From Blasia pusilla (taxonomy: Eukaryota > Marchantiophyta > Marchantiopsida > Blasiales), in assembly GCA_050084515.1 (NCBI GenBank), contig CM114275.1:19778001-19842000 (forward strand): 64,000 nucleotides of DNA, given 5' to 3'. Of this stretch, positions 38,018 through 50,381 are shown piece by piece. The notes under the pieces are model-generated. The model was not told the origin of the DNA. It was given only the letters and a program-made list of their open reading frames with translations, and ran no database searches. Both the position numbers and the translations under genes were made by a program. Position 1 is the stretch's first letter; each line of letters opens with the position of its first letter.

Positions 38018-38913
38018 ACTGATGAGTTTTTTGGTGCAAGCCAAAGCACTAGTGATTCATGAAGACACCTTTGACATCCTGGATGGTGGAGAAATGTTGT
38101 GCCCGATGGGATTTATCCTAGATTAGTCAAAGGAGTCAGCTTCCTATAGACTAGGATGGTCGGTAAAATCCAACTTCACGGAGAATAGAAATAATATCAA
38201 TGAAAACTAAAGAAACATGATTACCAACAAGAGATGCTTTAGCAATGGTGTCTTCCACAACGAGGACACCCCTAGCCTTGGAAACCCATTGTCTTTGGCA
38301 TAGTGCAAATCAATGGAGACTCATTGTTTACAATATGAGAGTGCAAGAGCTAAAGAAAACCGATTCCTTGAGTGGAGGACATATTACACTTGGATAAAGT
38401 TGGTATTTGCATACATGTCTATGTCCACAGACTTACATCTATCGTATAGAAGGACTATTTTGTATGGGCCCTACCTCCCCCTCTTCTTGTCCCCCCACTC
38501 ACCTTGATGTTTATGGACTTGTCCGTCCATATCTATTCCAGGGACTAACTTGTTTGGTTTTTGGAAAAATGGTGGAAGAGATGGGTACACATAGTAATGA
38601 ATGCGTAAAATCTCCCATCCATAGCCCCATTTATGAAATTTCTTAGTTATAACTAGCTAGTGGAACAAAGCAATGACTTTTATAAGGACCACTATAAAGG
38701 TGAGTCTTCTTCCGGGGGTATCTTCCTTGCATTGACCATGTTATTGTTGCAACATCCTTTGTATTGTAACTTCTATCTTGTATAGGATTTATAACTATAA
38801 TATCTGCCACCACCACGTCATCCTTCCGCACGTGTTATATATAAATCATTCTAAGCGAGTGAATCCTAAATGAAGTATTGTTGCTATTCCTGAACATGGA
38901 AGTCACTCTCGCA
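38018..38913. other. Intergenic, no gene seen
   Basis: Short frames only. Near 38410-38450 there is a fragment (tgtctatgtccacagactta) resembling the MITE interior. Confidence 0.5.
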
Positions 38914-39277
38914 CAAGGTTACATAGAGACAAAGCCCGTGTCCACGACATGTCCATGTCTACAGACTTATGTCCATTCCTAGGACGGACATGTTCGTAAG
39001 GGCTCAAGTACCCACGGCCTGCACCCGAGCTCGCCCTCAAGCTCTTGAGCCCGTAACGTAGACCCAGGCTTGGCGAGCCCGTGAGCCCACCGTGCGGGCC
39101 TAAGTCTGCCCAATCGGAGCCCAACCCTCCTTGTAGGCCGCGCACGGGCTTCATGCGGGCTACAAAGTGGGTGCGGGCTGGCCGAGCCAAGGTCTACGTC
39201 ATAGGTATCGGGTATAGGCGGGGGATCCGTTGATTCCGTTGGGCATGTCCGGACTTGTATGTTTCTATACAACCTTG
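38914..39277 (+). mobile_element. hAT-like MITE, 364 bp, with target duplication
   Basis: The left terminus caaggttaca and right terminus tatacaaccttg are inverted repeats. The flanks ctctcgca (38906-38913) and ctctcata (39278-39285) form an imperfect 8-bp target duplication, the size made by hAT transposases. The interior is strongly G/C-rich and non-coding; the long minus-strand frames across it are compositional. Confidence 0.7.
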
Positions 39278-40459
39278 CTCTCATAAGGACTATGGAACAT
39301 GATAGATACCCTACATAACATCTTGAGTGGCTATTCTCTAACCCCCAATGGACAACATGCCAAGAGAATCCAAGCATTACCAAAACTGAGAGCATGTCAA
39401 GTTGACCACATAAAATTACCAAAACCCATAGCATGTCAAATTGACCACATAAAGAGTGTTGCTTTTAAAACCAACGCTTTATGACTTGTAACCCCATATC
39501 GAGGAGCGTGATCTAGAACAACAAAAAAACTCCGTAAAATATTAGCCAACTATCCAAATCATAATCGAAATATCCATATCTACTCCCCAAGCCATAATAT
39601 CACCTTTGCACAAGCCAATGATTAAAACACCTTGCAAATAAAGTACGTTGTCAAACATTTATGGCTTTCGTATACGTTGCGGAAAGAAAAATTGAAGAAG
39701 TAGTTAGATCCACAACAGGAAAAATCAAATCAGAAAGACAAGCTAGCATTTGCCTCAAATTGGGTCGGCTCTTGGAATCCTCTTGTTTTTCTAACCGCAT
39801 TTATCTCTTGTATGGATTTTCTCATCCTCTCCCATTTCCCAACATCCATGACTAGTTTCATGCTTGAGCTAGGCATGAAAAGGGTTCTTTGTCAAAAGCA
39901 TTTAAAAATTTTACTTAAAGAATTTATTTGGTTCCATACCCTTAATAAACACCCCACTCATTCACTATATTGCTCCAAATAATTACAACCCCTACTATAG
40001 TCGACCTGGAGTGAGAATACTATAGCTTCCTCACCCGTCCGAAGAGATCCGATGTGAATTTCTGAACGTGATCAACCTCATTCATCTACATCCTACTCCT
40101 CATTAAAAATAATCTCACTCCCATACTTCTTGGGAAGTACCAAATTTTTTTTTCCCTTATCACGTTTCCCTTCCCCATCTTCAAACCATAAAAATACTGT
40201 TCAAGGTTTCAGAACTCCAATTCACAATCGCAAATTCACAATCGTAAATGTGTTACTACTTTGTCTTATTGGACTTGCGAGAGTAATCAGTTGCAACATC
40301 TCCGCGAAAGGTTTGGATCAAAGGGATGAGAGGTATCTTCGACTTATTCTGGTTCGGTTAGTAATTGGAGTGTAGTTGTAGAAGTGCTCTCTATTCATGT
40401 GGTGATGGAGAGATACGCATATGGAGAAGATAGCCTCTATTAATGAATCGGCCTAGATG
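39278..40459. other. Intergenic, no gene seen
   Basis: There is a partial direct repeat at about 39385-39450 (agcatgtcaa, ttgaccacata twice). No supported gene. Confidence 0.5.
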
Positions 40460-40560
40460 TTTGCGAACTTTGAACAGTATTTTCACTACAATGAGTAAAT
40501 GCCACATTAGCGCTCAGATTTCTTGCAAATAGCCTGTTAGTCAGTTTGATCCAACCAGCC

Positions 40561-40617
40561 GGTAGGATTCCAATCGGGATACTACAATACGGGTAGTATC
40601 CCGATTGGAATCCTACC
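40561..40617. repeat. Perfect 24-bp hairpin, 9-nt loop
   Basis: Arms 40561-40584 and 40594-40617 (ggtaggattccaatcggg and onward) are perfectly complementary. It sits within block B at a place where block C has only the short ggatcctacc, so it arose or inserted after the duplication. Confidence 0.95.
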
Positions 40618-41413
40618 GCCTGCGATGCGAGTGTTTGTCGGCATTTCAGAATGTGGTCGTTACCATCTCAAACGCGGAGTTCTTGTTCATCAAATGTGAT
40701 GGAACGAGAAATTCCTGCCCACCGCCAGTCCCTCACTGTGTAGACAAAAATGTCTGGACAAAAACTCGATAGAAAAACGTACGAAGAGAGCAGTGCTTGC
40801 ATTCTGGATTCTTGAAGGAACTGAGTTTGGAGTCCTCGGCCTCTTCCCCAGATTAACGTTCTCATGATAAAAAGCACAGTTATCTTTGAAATGTCACATC
40901 CGTATAAAATCTCGCCCGAACCAGCGAGAGAATTGTACAAAGTGGCGAACCAAAGAAGGTGATTTCTGCCAACGAAGCTCGTTGGGATGATTCCCAAAGA
41001 TGAGATCCCAAGCAAGTTCCGTAGTTAAATATACGAGGGTTATCAAAGAACCACCTCCGTCTTGTACATGTGCACGTCGACGGATAGATCGAGGTTCTCT
41101 CCAAACGATTGTATCCATGACAATGCTTCCATCTGCCTAACTCGTACGTATAGGTAAAGCTACGTAGGGGAGAGCTGTAATATATACTCATTTTCTTTCT
41201 TTGAAAAACTCTATTACTCGATTGATCAGCGGACGTGAATCTTTCGGCTCAGAGAACCCCTTACCTAGTTTGTTACCTTTAGCGCTTTCTGTCTGTTGGT
41301 TGTACGCAATCAATCACAAGGAATCGAACTCGAAACTGAACCCAATCAAATCATAATAAAGCAGCGGCAGTCCTCTATAGTAGTAGAACTCGGTTCTGTC
41401 CTGATGCGCCGGT

Positions 41414-41953
41414 TTAATTTGCAGCTGGTTGAAACGAAGCGCCTTGCGCTCGGAGCCATTCCACTTTCTCAGCGTCGGAAATATTCGTGAGTCGTGTGAA
41501 GGCTTCTTGTGCATTTCGTGTCTTAAGAATCCAGGTGCCTTCGCTGGGATCCTCGGTGTACACTACACCCGCCATCTGGGGTTCTACGCACTCCGGTTCC
41601 GTCTCGTCGCCATCGATTCTCATTTCCGAAGAACCCTTGCAAAAGAGTTTAGCGGATCGGATTCCCTGGGGGCCGTTAAGGCAAGACTCGCCTATTTCAC
41701 CTGAAACCATGCTCGAGAAAGGACACCCCGTCCCACCAAAGGCAATACCGTAACAGATGTGGTTTGTGAAAGTCACTGATCTGATTACTAGATCCGGCGT
41801 TAGGTTACCCCGTCCGCCGAAATTGTAGCATGTCTCTGGCGTTGCACTGAAGTACAGCACGCCACTACCGATGCACCTAACCGAGGGATACGTTATCAAA
41901 TTGCTGGCTACGACCAGCCTCGGCAAGAAGAGAAGGATTGGAAGCAGAAACAT
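41414..41953 (-). CDS. Small secreted 7-cysteine protein, copy B
   Basis: An intronless open frame of 179 residues starting at ATG 41953-41951. MFLLPILLFLPRLVVA is a signal peptide. The seven cysteines (VRC, ETCYNF, HICYGI, TGCPF, ESCLNG, LFCKG, PECVE) are those of copies A and C. Repeat halves: RC...ETCYNFGGRGN...VIRSVTF and GC...ESCLNGPQG-IRSAKLF. The tail AGVVYTEDPSEGTWILKT...LTNISDAEKVEWLRAQGASF is almost the same as in copy C. TATAAAT lies 114 bp upstream. There are no stops or frameshifts, in contrast to the surrounding transposon genes, which suggests purifying selection or recent duplication. Confidence 0.85.
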   Translation of the reverse strand: MFLLPILLFLPRLVVASNLITYPSVRCIGSGVLYFSATPETCYNFGGRGNLTPDLVIRSVTFTNHICYGIAFGGTGCPFSSMVSGEIGESCLNGPQGIRSAKLFCKGSSEMRIDGDETEPECVEPQMAGVVYTEDPSEGTWILKTRNAQEAFTRLTNISDAEKVEWLRAQGASFQPAAN

Positions 41954-42066
41954 GATGCCCAGAGCTCTCTTTATTGCCAGATTCTCCTATGAATATCGGA
42001 TGCCTCCCTGTATCGATCTAATGCACTGAGAAAGGATCCTCCAGTGGAAAGCGCATCTTCTGTACC

Positions 42067-42073
42067 ATTTATA
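42067..42073 (-). promoter_or_regulatory. TATA box, copy B
   Basis: TATAAAT on the minus strand, 114 bp before the ATG, within a segment conserved with copy C (gaatgtcccaccca upstream, ctcagtgcat and acagggaggcatcc downstream). Confidence 0.65.
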
Positions 42074-42164
42074 TCCTATCTTCGTTCATGCTGGGTGGGA
42101 CATTCTGCAGGTTGGCCAAAAACATCCAATGAAGTCTTTTCTTTTTTCTTTCTTAACACAAATA

Positions 42165-42299
42165 TTAGTAAGTATTCGTGCGATGTTTGAAATAAAAAAA
42201 TGTTTGAAAAGTTTTTGTTAATGTATAGCTCGTGAAAGAATTAATGATTCTTGCAATGTCAAGGTGTTTCACAAGACAACACTTTCCGATAATAAAAGA
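42165..42299 (-). mobile_element. Non-autonomous Helitron, 135 bp, in the copy B promoter region
   Basis: On the minus strand it starts TCTTTTATTATCGGAAAGTG (5' end 42299, preceded by A) and ends CATCGCACGAATACTTACTAA at 42165 followed by T. It resembles the 25256-25472 copy internally (minus-strand TTCACGAGCTATACATTAAC against TTCACGGGCTATACACTAAC). It interrupts the block B upstream region about 210 bp before the gene start. Confidence 0.7.
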
Positions 42300-42393
42300 T
42301 TAAAATTATTTTCCTGCATGCAGATCGAAAGCAGTCTCTCAAATGGCGAATGGACCTCCCAAAAGTAAACGGATCAACCTCCACTACTTCGTT

Positions 42394-42639
42394 TCAAATG
42401 GCGAACGGGAACGTAGTTTCTAGGTTCGATTTGTGATCATTTAAAAATAAACGGGCTCTCGGTCTACATATTGTTCGTATATTTGCATCTCTTGGCTCCC
42501 CAACCGATGACAGTTTTGATCCGGAACATAGAATATGCATGCCGGCGTCGGCGTCAACGGAAGCCTGTCGTGGGAGTTGTAGTTTCAATGCAACGCGAGG
42601 TTCCCGACTTGACTCTCGATGGAAAATGGTTGACCCCAT
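42394..42639 (-). other. Conserved upstream frame in block B (coding status unclear)
   Basis: An 81-residue frame with AGMHILCSGSKLSSVGEP and RARLFLNDHKSNLETTFPF, aligned without gaps to the frame at 29965-30222. Roughly half the residues match. It may be chance openness in a shared non-coding DNA block. Confidence 0.3.
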
Positions 42640-42750
42640 TGCTCTGATTCATTGAACTCTGAAGAAAGGTATGTTTCGCGGTAATCCGAAGCACCCCCCC
42701 CGTGTGATCGTGGACGCTCACCGGCCAAATTCGCGAGGGAAGGGGAAACG

Positions 42751-43431
42751 CTGAATAACATAAATACCATGACACAAGAACTGTGTATCGTACGATTAAA
42801 TAAATTCCTACAGGAAGTTCTTACTATCAAATCGATATAATATTGAATGGGTCTCCGGGTAGAGTTGGAAGATAGAAACAAAAGCGTTGTCATGATGTAA
42901 GAGTGCATGCGTCGGAAATGATCTCTCCATCCTATCTCCCGTGGAAGCGTATGAAGAACAGATTGTAATATTAAAAGATCCTCTTAGTCATTGTGAGTAA
43001 ATTCAGTGTCTATGGTGAGAGAATTTTCTATCACAATCTTAGAGAGGAGTACGTTCACATGACTGAAGTTGCAATGTACAACTTGAGGTTTAGGAACATC
43101 CGTTTTAGACTAAGTGGAGTCCAAGAAAAAACCTTAACAATTGCTTGGGGATTTACCCAAATGAGAAATATACTTTAAAACAAAGCACAAGAGAATAATT
43201 ATTCAAAGATTTCGGAGATTGGAAAATATGATAATTTACAATCATAGAAATGAGATCAAATGACTAATAATGCTTAGAGGGGATAGAATTAAATTGCATC
43301 TGTTGTTATGAATAGAATGATTTAGCGAGTTAATAAGATTGCTGGCTATGAATAGAATGATTTAGCGAGTTAATAAGATTGCTCGCTAGAGTAGCAAACA
43401 AATAACAAGAACTATTACAAGCACTTTTGAT
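42751..43431. other. Intergenic with a 40-bp tandem duplication
   Basis: The units 43307-43346 and 43347-43386 (tatgaatagaatgatttagc and onward) are almost identical. No gene is supported. Confidence 0.6.
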
Positions 43432-43607
43432 GCATGAGTTTAAATTACCTCCTATAACTAGTTCTCAAATTCTCAAGTGCCATTTTACATCTATTTTTGA
43501 GTAACCCTATTGGCTCATAAGACTAGGGATCCTATTGGCTAAAAGTACCTAGTGTCAAGAGAAGAGGAGTTTGCAAATGGAAGGGCACTCTCCAATAGAA
43601 ATATAGA
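43432..43607 (-). mobile_element. Non-autonomous Helitron, 5' end at 43607
   Basis: It starts TCTATATTTCTATTGGAGAG on the minus strand, preceded by A, and shares GAGAATTTGAGAACTAGTTA and GAGGTAATTTAAACTCATGC with the 28803-28982 copy. The 3' hairpin is lost, so the left border is approximate. Confidence 0.6.
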
Positions 43608-43834
43608 TGACTCCAATAGAACCAAGAAATTTTCAATGAAGTAATAAAAAATAACAACAAGAATAAGTTCAATAGAACCAAGAAAATTTTTCAATGAAGT
43701 AATCAAAATTATGGAATATGGATGTAGTTTGTATTTTGGAATTTGAGATTATTTGACCTTGTCCTTGTGTACTCCGTCCATCAACCCCATCCATCCATCC
43801 ATAAATCCCATTAGACCAGACTCTATTCACTAAC

Positions 43835-44531
43835 ATGGTTGCACAAAAACAAACAAGTCTGTCCCTATGCTGACCATGGAAGGACAAGTGTGGACATGTC
43901 CACGAACATGGATTACAAGAGGTGGGCACCACACTTATAGCTTATGGTAGAAGGCATGGCAGAGGCAGGCGTGGGCCGCGTGGCGATAAGGGGGGAGGGA
44001 GTGGAGGTGGAGGAAGGAAAAAACAGGAAAGTGCAAAACATGGAGGCAAGTATGGGGGAATAAGAAAGAACAAGGTTAAATACAAACAAAGTCCGCGTCT
44101 GCAAACATGCCCATGTCTGTGGACTTATGTCCCTCCCTAGGGTGGACATATTCCTGCGAGGTCGGATACCCACGTCCCACATCCAAGCCTGCCAAGCCCA
44201 TGATGTAGACCCAAGTTGGCGGAGCCCACACCCATTTTGTAGCCCGCATAAAGCCCGCAAGGCGAGTTAAGTCTTGCATAGGACCTACACGATGAGATTG
44301 CGTGGGGCCTAAGCTTGCCATGCGGACTTAGCCGCGGACCTGAGTCTGCTTGATGGGGGTGCAGCCTGCCCTTCAAGGCTTGTCGCAAGCCGCATGGAGG
44401 CTTCATACAGGCTACAAAATGGGTATGGGCTTGGCCTGCCTGAATCTAACTTACGGGCTCGGCAGGATTAAGGATGGGCGGGGGACTTATCGGGCATGTT
44501 TGTGGACATGTTTGTTTCCGTGTAACCTTGA
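43835..44531 (+). mobile_element. hAT-like MITE, long variant
   Basis: It starts catggttgcacaaaaac and ends gtgtaaccttg, with the family's interior (agtggaggtggagg, catgtctgtggacttatgtc). I cannot see a matching target duplication, so it may be two copies joined. Confidence 0.55.
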
Positions 44532-44596
44532 GAAAAAAGGAGAAAGGTGGGGCCCACTTGCATAAGTCCTTCTAGAGGGTTGACATAAGTCCGCGA

Positions 44597-44909
44597 CATG
44601 GTTGCACGGAAAAAGATAAGTACGTCCATGGGATGGACATGCTTGGCCCGCACCCGAGCCCGTACCCAAGCCTACCACGAGCACGCATCCATTGCATGGC
44701 CCTCAGCCCGGTCGCGGCGCGGGTTGGAGGTCTAGGGAAGGCTGGGCACGGGCTTGAGGCCCGCACAGAGTCCACCCCAAGTCAGAGTGCGGGCCACACA
44801 ACGGGTGCAGGCTTCGAGCCGGCTTGGGTGCGGGCTTGGATGCAAGCCCCAGGTACTTGGGCTTGCACACACATGTCTGTCCATAGGAGAGACATAAGTC
44901 CGCGGATAT
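44597..44909 (+). mobile_element. hAT-like MITE, left part (split by the gypsy element)
   Basis: It starts catggttgcacgg at 44597 and runs to the gypsy LTR at 44910. Its right end reappears at about 51475-51518 (ending gtgcaaccttg). The flanks gtccgcga (44589-44596) and gtctgcgg (51519-51526) form an imperfect 8-bp target duplication across the whole nested structure. Confidence 0.7.
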
Positions 44910-45660
44910 TGTCACGTCTTTTAGGATAGATTAGTGAGATCTAGTAGAGCGCCTTCGTGAATAGTGGAGGACACGCTCAGTAGATCGAGGATGAGCTGCT
45001 GAGGCCTCGAGAAACTTGAGAGAGCAGGTTTCCTCTTCGTTTCGGCTCATTTGGAGCCATATTGAGGAACTTACTATTTTAGGGAAGTATCATTTTGAGT
45101 ATATGATCTACTTTCTATTTTTGGTAAGTGGCCCTTGACCTCCTACATCAGGTCAAGAGCCAAGGAGGTGACTTGGGAGAATAGGTTACCATGGAGAGAG
45201 CTTGGGAGAGGGGAGGGGTATACCTCAAGGAGATGGTAAATAGATCAAGCCCGTGGGACCCAAAGGGTCAAAAGGCTGAAAAATACACTACAAGTCATTC
45301 ATTCACTGACCCAAAAAAAGATCCTAAAGACTTTCTCCTAGCTACAACCTAGAACTCTGGAGCGATGAATAATGACGTTCCTAATAACAACCTAAATCAT
45401 AAGGCACTAGCTGTAGTAAAGAATAGAAATTCTCCACGTCTATTTTATGAGCTAGTCTAACAAAGAGAGAGAGCTTGAGAGCTCATTCTCTCTTTGTTGA
45501 ACCTCTTGGCATGAGGCGGCGGAGCTATGGTCCCTTGCCTTGTGAGTGTAACCCAAGCGTCTCATTAGGAGAGTGGGTTTGGTTTGACATGAGAGAGAGT
45601 GCACACCTTTGAGAGCTATGGTGTGAGATGGTATAGAGAGAGATTGGATCTTACTTTACA
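44910..45660 (+). repeat. 5' LTR of the gypsy element
   Basis: It begins TGTCACGTCTTTTAGGATAG and runs to about cttactttaca. Compared with the other copies it holds about 230 extra bases (about 45232-45465). The exact 3' border is uncertain because the 3' LTR departs in sequence at this point. Confidence 0.7.
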
Positions 45661-46475
45661 AAGAGAGATGCCTTTACTTGCAAGGTTTCCCGCGTATATG
45701 GTGGACCAACTTGGTGCCCCATACGGTGTCATAGAGGGCGTATGCGAGAGTGGAGTGCCCCTCCCATTTTTTAGTGGATTCCATTCTGGATCCAAGTCAT
45801 CGATCACAGAAAGTGAGGCATGATGATCGACCACCGTTGACTATGGTCAATAGGGTAGGCACGCACGGGCAGCCTTGCCCACGTTTGTGAGTTTTCCCGC
45901 TTCCTATGCATACAAGGAGGCCGGTCTTGGCTTGGTTTGGGATGACTAGGTTCAACGGTTGGTGGAGCCCAACGTCGACGAGAGAGAGCGAGCGATGGGA
46001 TTTCCCACAGGAGTGACGGTAGTACCGTCAGTGTCAGAGGCGTCACGACGCCATGTCTTGGATTAGGCGATGGACTTGAACTGCTTGACATGGATCCTCA
46101 GCTTGGGAGTGGCTGAGCAGCGTCGTATGAGATCGTGACAGATCACTGGCGGTTTGCAGGAGCCCCATGCCTACCGAGACGGTGGAGGCAGTGGCTGGGG
46201 GGGAGACCTGAGGAGATCTACGCACGAGGGGAGATTGGGAGAGACACCCGTGGACTTCTTGGGATGTTTTGCGCGTATGCCAAGAGATGATAGCCACAAC
46301 ACCGAGCATAGTTTCGGGCACTATACGTGGAGGAGATCAGAGTTTGCAGTTGGATGTAGGAGAGCGGCCAAGTGTTGTTGTTCAAGACGGGGTTGCACCA
46401 TAGCAACCACCGATATCTGTACCGGAGAGTCCTACCATAGTCACGATGGAGACTTGGGAGCCAGATATGGGCCCT
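45661..46475 (+). other. Gypsy 5' internal region, no recognisable gag
   Basis: Between the LTR and the start of pol there are only broken frames. One 107-residue plus frame (46154-46477) has no Gag or zinc-knuckle features. Gag is either lost or too decayed to see. Confidence 0.45.
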
Positions 46476-46833
46476 AAGTTGACAGGAGGAGAGCGGCGCC
46501 GAATACATAAGTTCCTCAGGAGTTATAGGAGCTGCTTTGCGTTTAGCATGGAGGATTTGGGTACGCTGAAGGGACCGGGATCTGCATTGAGTTGTTGAGT
46601 GATATGCCGATCTTCCGACGACCCTACAGGTATAGTGATATGGAGAGGGCTCTAATTCAGAGTAGGAGCCAGGACTTGGTCGGAGCAGGACTAGTGGAGA
46701 TGTCGCATGGGGAGTATGCATCTGCCATTGTCATGCCTGCCAAGAAGGATGTGCATGGCAATTGGATGGATAGGTGGATATGTGGGGATTCCCGACCTAT
46801 CAATCGGCAGACAAAGTCCGATAGGTATGCCAT

Positions 46834-47838
46834 TGTCGCACCCCTACTCTCCTTGAACGTCAATCTTTATTGTTGCGGAAGCGTACGTTCAGTAGGACAC
46901 GATCTCATCGCCGATCTGCACCCAAACACGCATTGTCGTTAGTCGGGTCTGGGCCAACCGGCGTTCCAACCCACCGAGTTCTCAACTTGGCGTCTCATCA
47001 AGCTCAACCTCCTTTACTTCCTAGTTTCCAAAACATGGCAAGTCCTTCAAGACTTGGAACAGACTTCCTGATTAGTCCACGAACCTAAAACGACACTTGC
47101 GCGCCTAGCGATCCCAACTGTTCAACGGACCTCGTGTGAGTTCCAAACCGAGACCCAAGTAATTGATTCGCGGGGTGAAATCCAAGAGGGATGTCTAAAA
47201 TCGCCTCCATAGACTTGGTTCAGGTTTTCCAACCCAACCCCAAACTCTCGATCCGTTCCATGCCCTTGAGCGGCCCCGTGGCGCCCAAAGTGGGGTTCAA
47301 GTTCCAAGCACTCTCGGAGACCTTTCCCCTTACTAGTACTTTTGGGGTTCTCCAATAACCCCCCCCCCCTTTGGAAAAGGAGGGTCGGGCCCTTCATTGT
47401 GGCCCTCAACCCGACTCTACCTACAGTCTTTTCCGGGTTGTTTCTTAGCCGCTGCTTATGCGTTTGCAAAGATCTCTAGTGCGTTTGAACCGTCTTTCCA
47501 TAAATCTTCTAACGCATCCTTGTTCAATCCAAACGCATCTTGGCGCTAAAAGTTATGGCCATAAATACAGTGAGAAAATCCCAAACGCTAGTGGCGTTCC
47601 AAATTCGGATTCTTCCTTTGGCAGCCCACTTCCTAGACTCAACTCCTTTCAAGTCTTGTTCCGCGTTAGGTCTAGGTTTCTCAGTCGCGACCATAACATC
47701 TGAAATGCGAAGCCTCGCTTGCGTCTCGTCTCTTGTGTCTACTTTGAGACCACTCCAACGCGCAAGCGATCTTAGCCTGAGCCCGCTAATGTTCCGATGT
47801 TCCGCTTTGGCACTCGTTTGGTCATGAGGGTCGCGACA
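46834..47838. mobile_element. Solo LTR of another retrotransposon, 1005 bp
   Basis: It starts TGTCGCACCCC and ends GGGTCGCGACA, giving the TG...CA borders and short inverted ends of an LTR. The flanks gccat (46829-46833) and gtcat (47839-47843) are an imperfect 5-bp target duplication. Removing it rejoins the reverse transcriptase frame across RYAM-PTP. No coding capacity inside. Confidence 0.8.
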
Positions 47839-50381
47839 GTCATGCCCACCCCTCGGGAGATCTTTGATGTGATTGGTCACGCAAAGGTCTTCAGTTCATT
47901 GGATTTGCAAGCCGGATACCATCAACTGCTTATCAGATTGGAAGACAGGCAGAAGATGGCATTTTGGGGCATCGATCCTCACGGGAAGGATTGTTTGTAC
48001 TAGTGGCTGTTCTTACCATTTGGGTTAAAGAACGCCCCATCTGAGTTTCAGAGGGTCATGGATAAGATCTTGGCTGGTCTGGATTTTGCTAGGTGTTATA
48101 TTGATGACATCGTAGTCTTTAGCGTCACGGTTGAAGAGCATGAGCAACATCTAGAGGAGGTGTTTCGACGATTGCAATTACATGGGCTAAAGCTACATCC
48201 AGGCAAGTGCAAGTTCTTCTATGACCAGATTGAGTACTTGGGTCATACGATATACCCAGGGGGCCTTGGTGTTCAGCAGACAAAGGTAGAGGCTATCTCA
48301 CGCATTCCAAGCCCTACAGATGTGAGCCGTTTCCGTGCATTCATGGGATTGGCGAACTTCTATCGGCGATACGTCAAGGGATTAAGTTCGATTTCCGAGC
48401 CGCTGACCTTGCTGACCAAGGTGGATCACGAGTGGCACTGGGGGGATGAGCAAGAGCGAGAATTTTAGTTGCTCAAGGACAGGTTGACGTTTGCGCCCAT
48501 CTTGAGGAGACCGATCAGGGGGTGCCCTTTCCAGTTGCACACAGATTGGAGCATGTTGGGGCTTGGAGCGGTGCTCACCCGGCATGATGATGAAGATAGA
48601 GAGTTCGTGGTGGCTTATGCTAGCCGCTCGAACAATGTTGTAGAGGCAAAGTATAGCTCATATGATGGTGAGTGTTTGGCTGCGGTGTGGGCTGTTGCGC
48701 ATTTCAGGTGTTACCTATTCGGCAACCCCTTTACCATCATCAGTGATCATCAACCATTGAAGTGGTTGATGGAGTCCGACAAGCTTACAGGGAAGCTTGC
48801 GAGATGGGATCTTTTGTTGCAGGAGTATGATTTTCAGGTGATACATAGACCTGGGATGCTCAACCAGGATGCAGATGGGTTGAGTTGTAACCCATGCCCG
48901 AGTCAGCGAGATGCGACTTGATCTCGATGGCATGGAGAGAGTGATGAGGAGTCGGTGCCAAGATGGCACACGTCAGCCTATTTATGCATGTTGGCTATGG
49001 AGAGCCAAGTGTGGAGACTTCGATGGCGAGGTCTAGTGGAGAGTCCTTGGATCCCGAGGCCAATGAGGACACGACAAGTGGTCGAGATATTCTTGATGAT
49101 AAAGTAGTCTTGGAGTACCTTCGTATTGGCAGTGTTGCGAGCATTGTGGATGCTAGAGAGCGGGATCAGATCCTATAGCGGGCCATACGGTTTCGTTGGG
49201 AGGGGACACATATTTTGAGGGTTTGGGAGGATGGCAGAGTACGCATAGTGCCGCATCCTTTGTAGAGACCACGACTAGTGCAGCATGCCCATGAGGAGTT
49301 GGGTCACTTTGGGGTGAAGCGGACATACAGCTTGCTCCAGATTCAATATTGGTGGCGAGGAATGAAGACTGACGTTCAGCAGTTTGTTGCCAGGTGCATG
49401 GTGTGTGATCAGGTCCGAGCATCGTTCAATGCTCCAACTCCATAGTTGCATCCATTACCGATCATGGGCTTAGGGTATAGATGGAGTTTGGATTTTGCAG
49501 GACCTTTGCCTTTGACGGAGCGTCACGGTCGTTATGTGTTGGTAATGGTCGAGCACTTCTCAAAGTGAATTGAGTTGGTTGCATTCCCTGACAAAGCAAG
49601 TGAGGGAGTAGCTTATGCCTTCCTTGACAGAGTGCTGAGTCATTATGGCGCACCGTCTGAGGTGTTGACAGACGAGGGTACCGAGTTTCGCGGTGAGTTC
49701 TAGGCCTTGTATGATCAAGCGCTGATCGACCACTGCACGACTTCACGAGATCATCCCGAGGCGGATGGATTAGCGGAGAGAGTTGTGCAGACGGTGAAGA
49801 GGGGTTTACGAAAGTATGGCTTGCAGAGAGGTCACCTAGGAGATTGGGATTTTCAGTTGCCTTGGTTGGCGATGGGATACAGATTCAGCAGGCATGCATC
49901 CTTAGCATCTTTTTCACCGTACTTACTACTTTATGGCCGAGAGCCTGATTTACCTGTGGCCATTTGTCGAGATGCTGGTGAGGTGCTGGACCTTGATGAC
50001 CTAGATGTATGGATACGAGCATGTTCTCAGAGGGCTGAGTTATTTCGGAGAGTGATGCCCATGACGTTCGAGAACTTGGCGATTGCGCAACATCGGGATA
50101 CGTTGAGGTATGCGACTATTCAGGATGGTGGTTATGGACCAACTATCCGGAGGTTTCATCAGGGAGATTATGTCTACTTGCAGTAGACGGCACCGACGAC
50201 GTTGGATGTGATTGCAAGGGGTACTATCTTGAGAGTGCGTGACGTTTTTCCATCCGGTGTTCTCTTGCTGGAGAGACGCGATGGTATGGTATGGAAGGAC
50301 CATGAGCATAATTGTGCGCCATGTCACCTTCCTAACATTGATGGTTCAGTAGATCCGAGCTTAGCAGTAGTTCCTGCAGGC

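Larger units (their letters stand above)
40460..42750 (-). repeat. Secreted-gene duplication block B
   Basis: The inverted counterpart of block C (53190-54985), with strong similarity from the gene through about 950 bp of 3' flank: minus-strand catggatacaatcgtttgg, ctcgatctatccgtcgac, tcacatttgatgaacaagaa, aaatgccgacaaacactcgc. Upstream it also matches block A. It is interrupted by a 135-bp Helitron (42165-42299) and a hairpin (40561-40617), neither of which is in the other copies. Confidence 0.85.

Noticed and set aside
38979-39434. 151-residue minus frame, Arg/Pro-rich
   Set aside because: It covers the G/C-rich interior of a MITE and the same composition gives frames on both strands.
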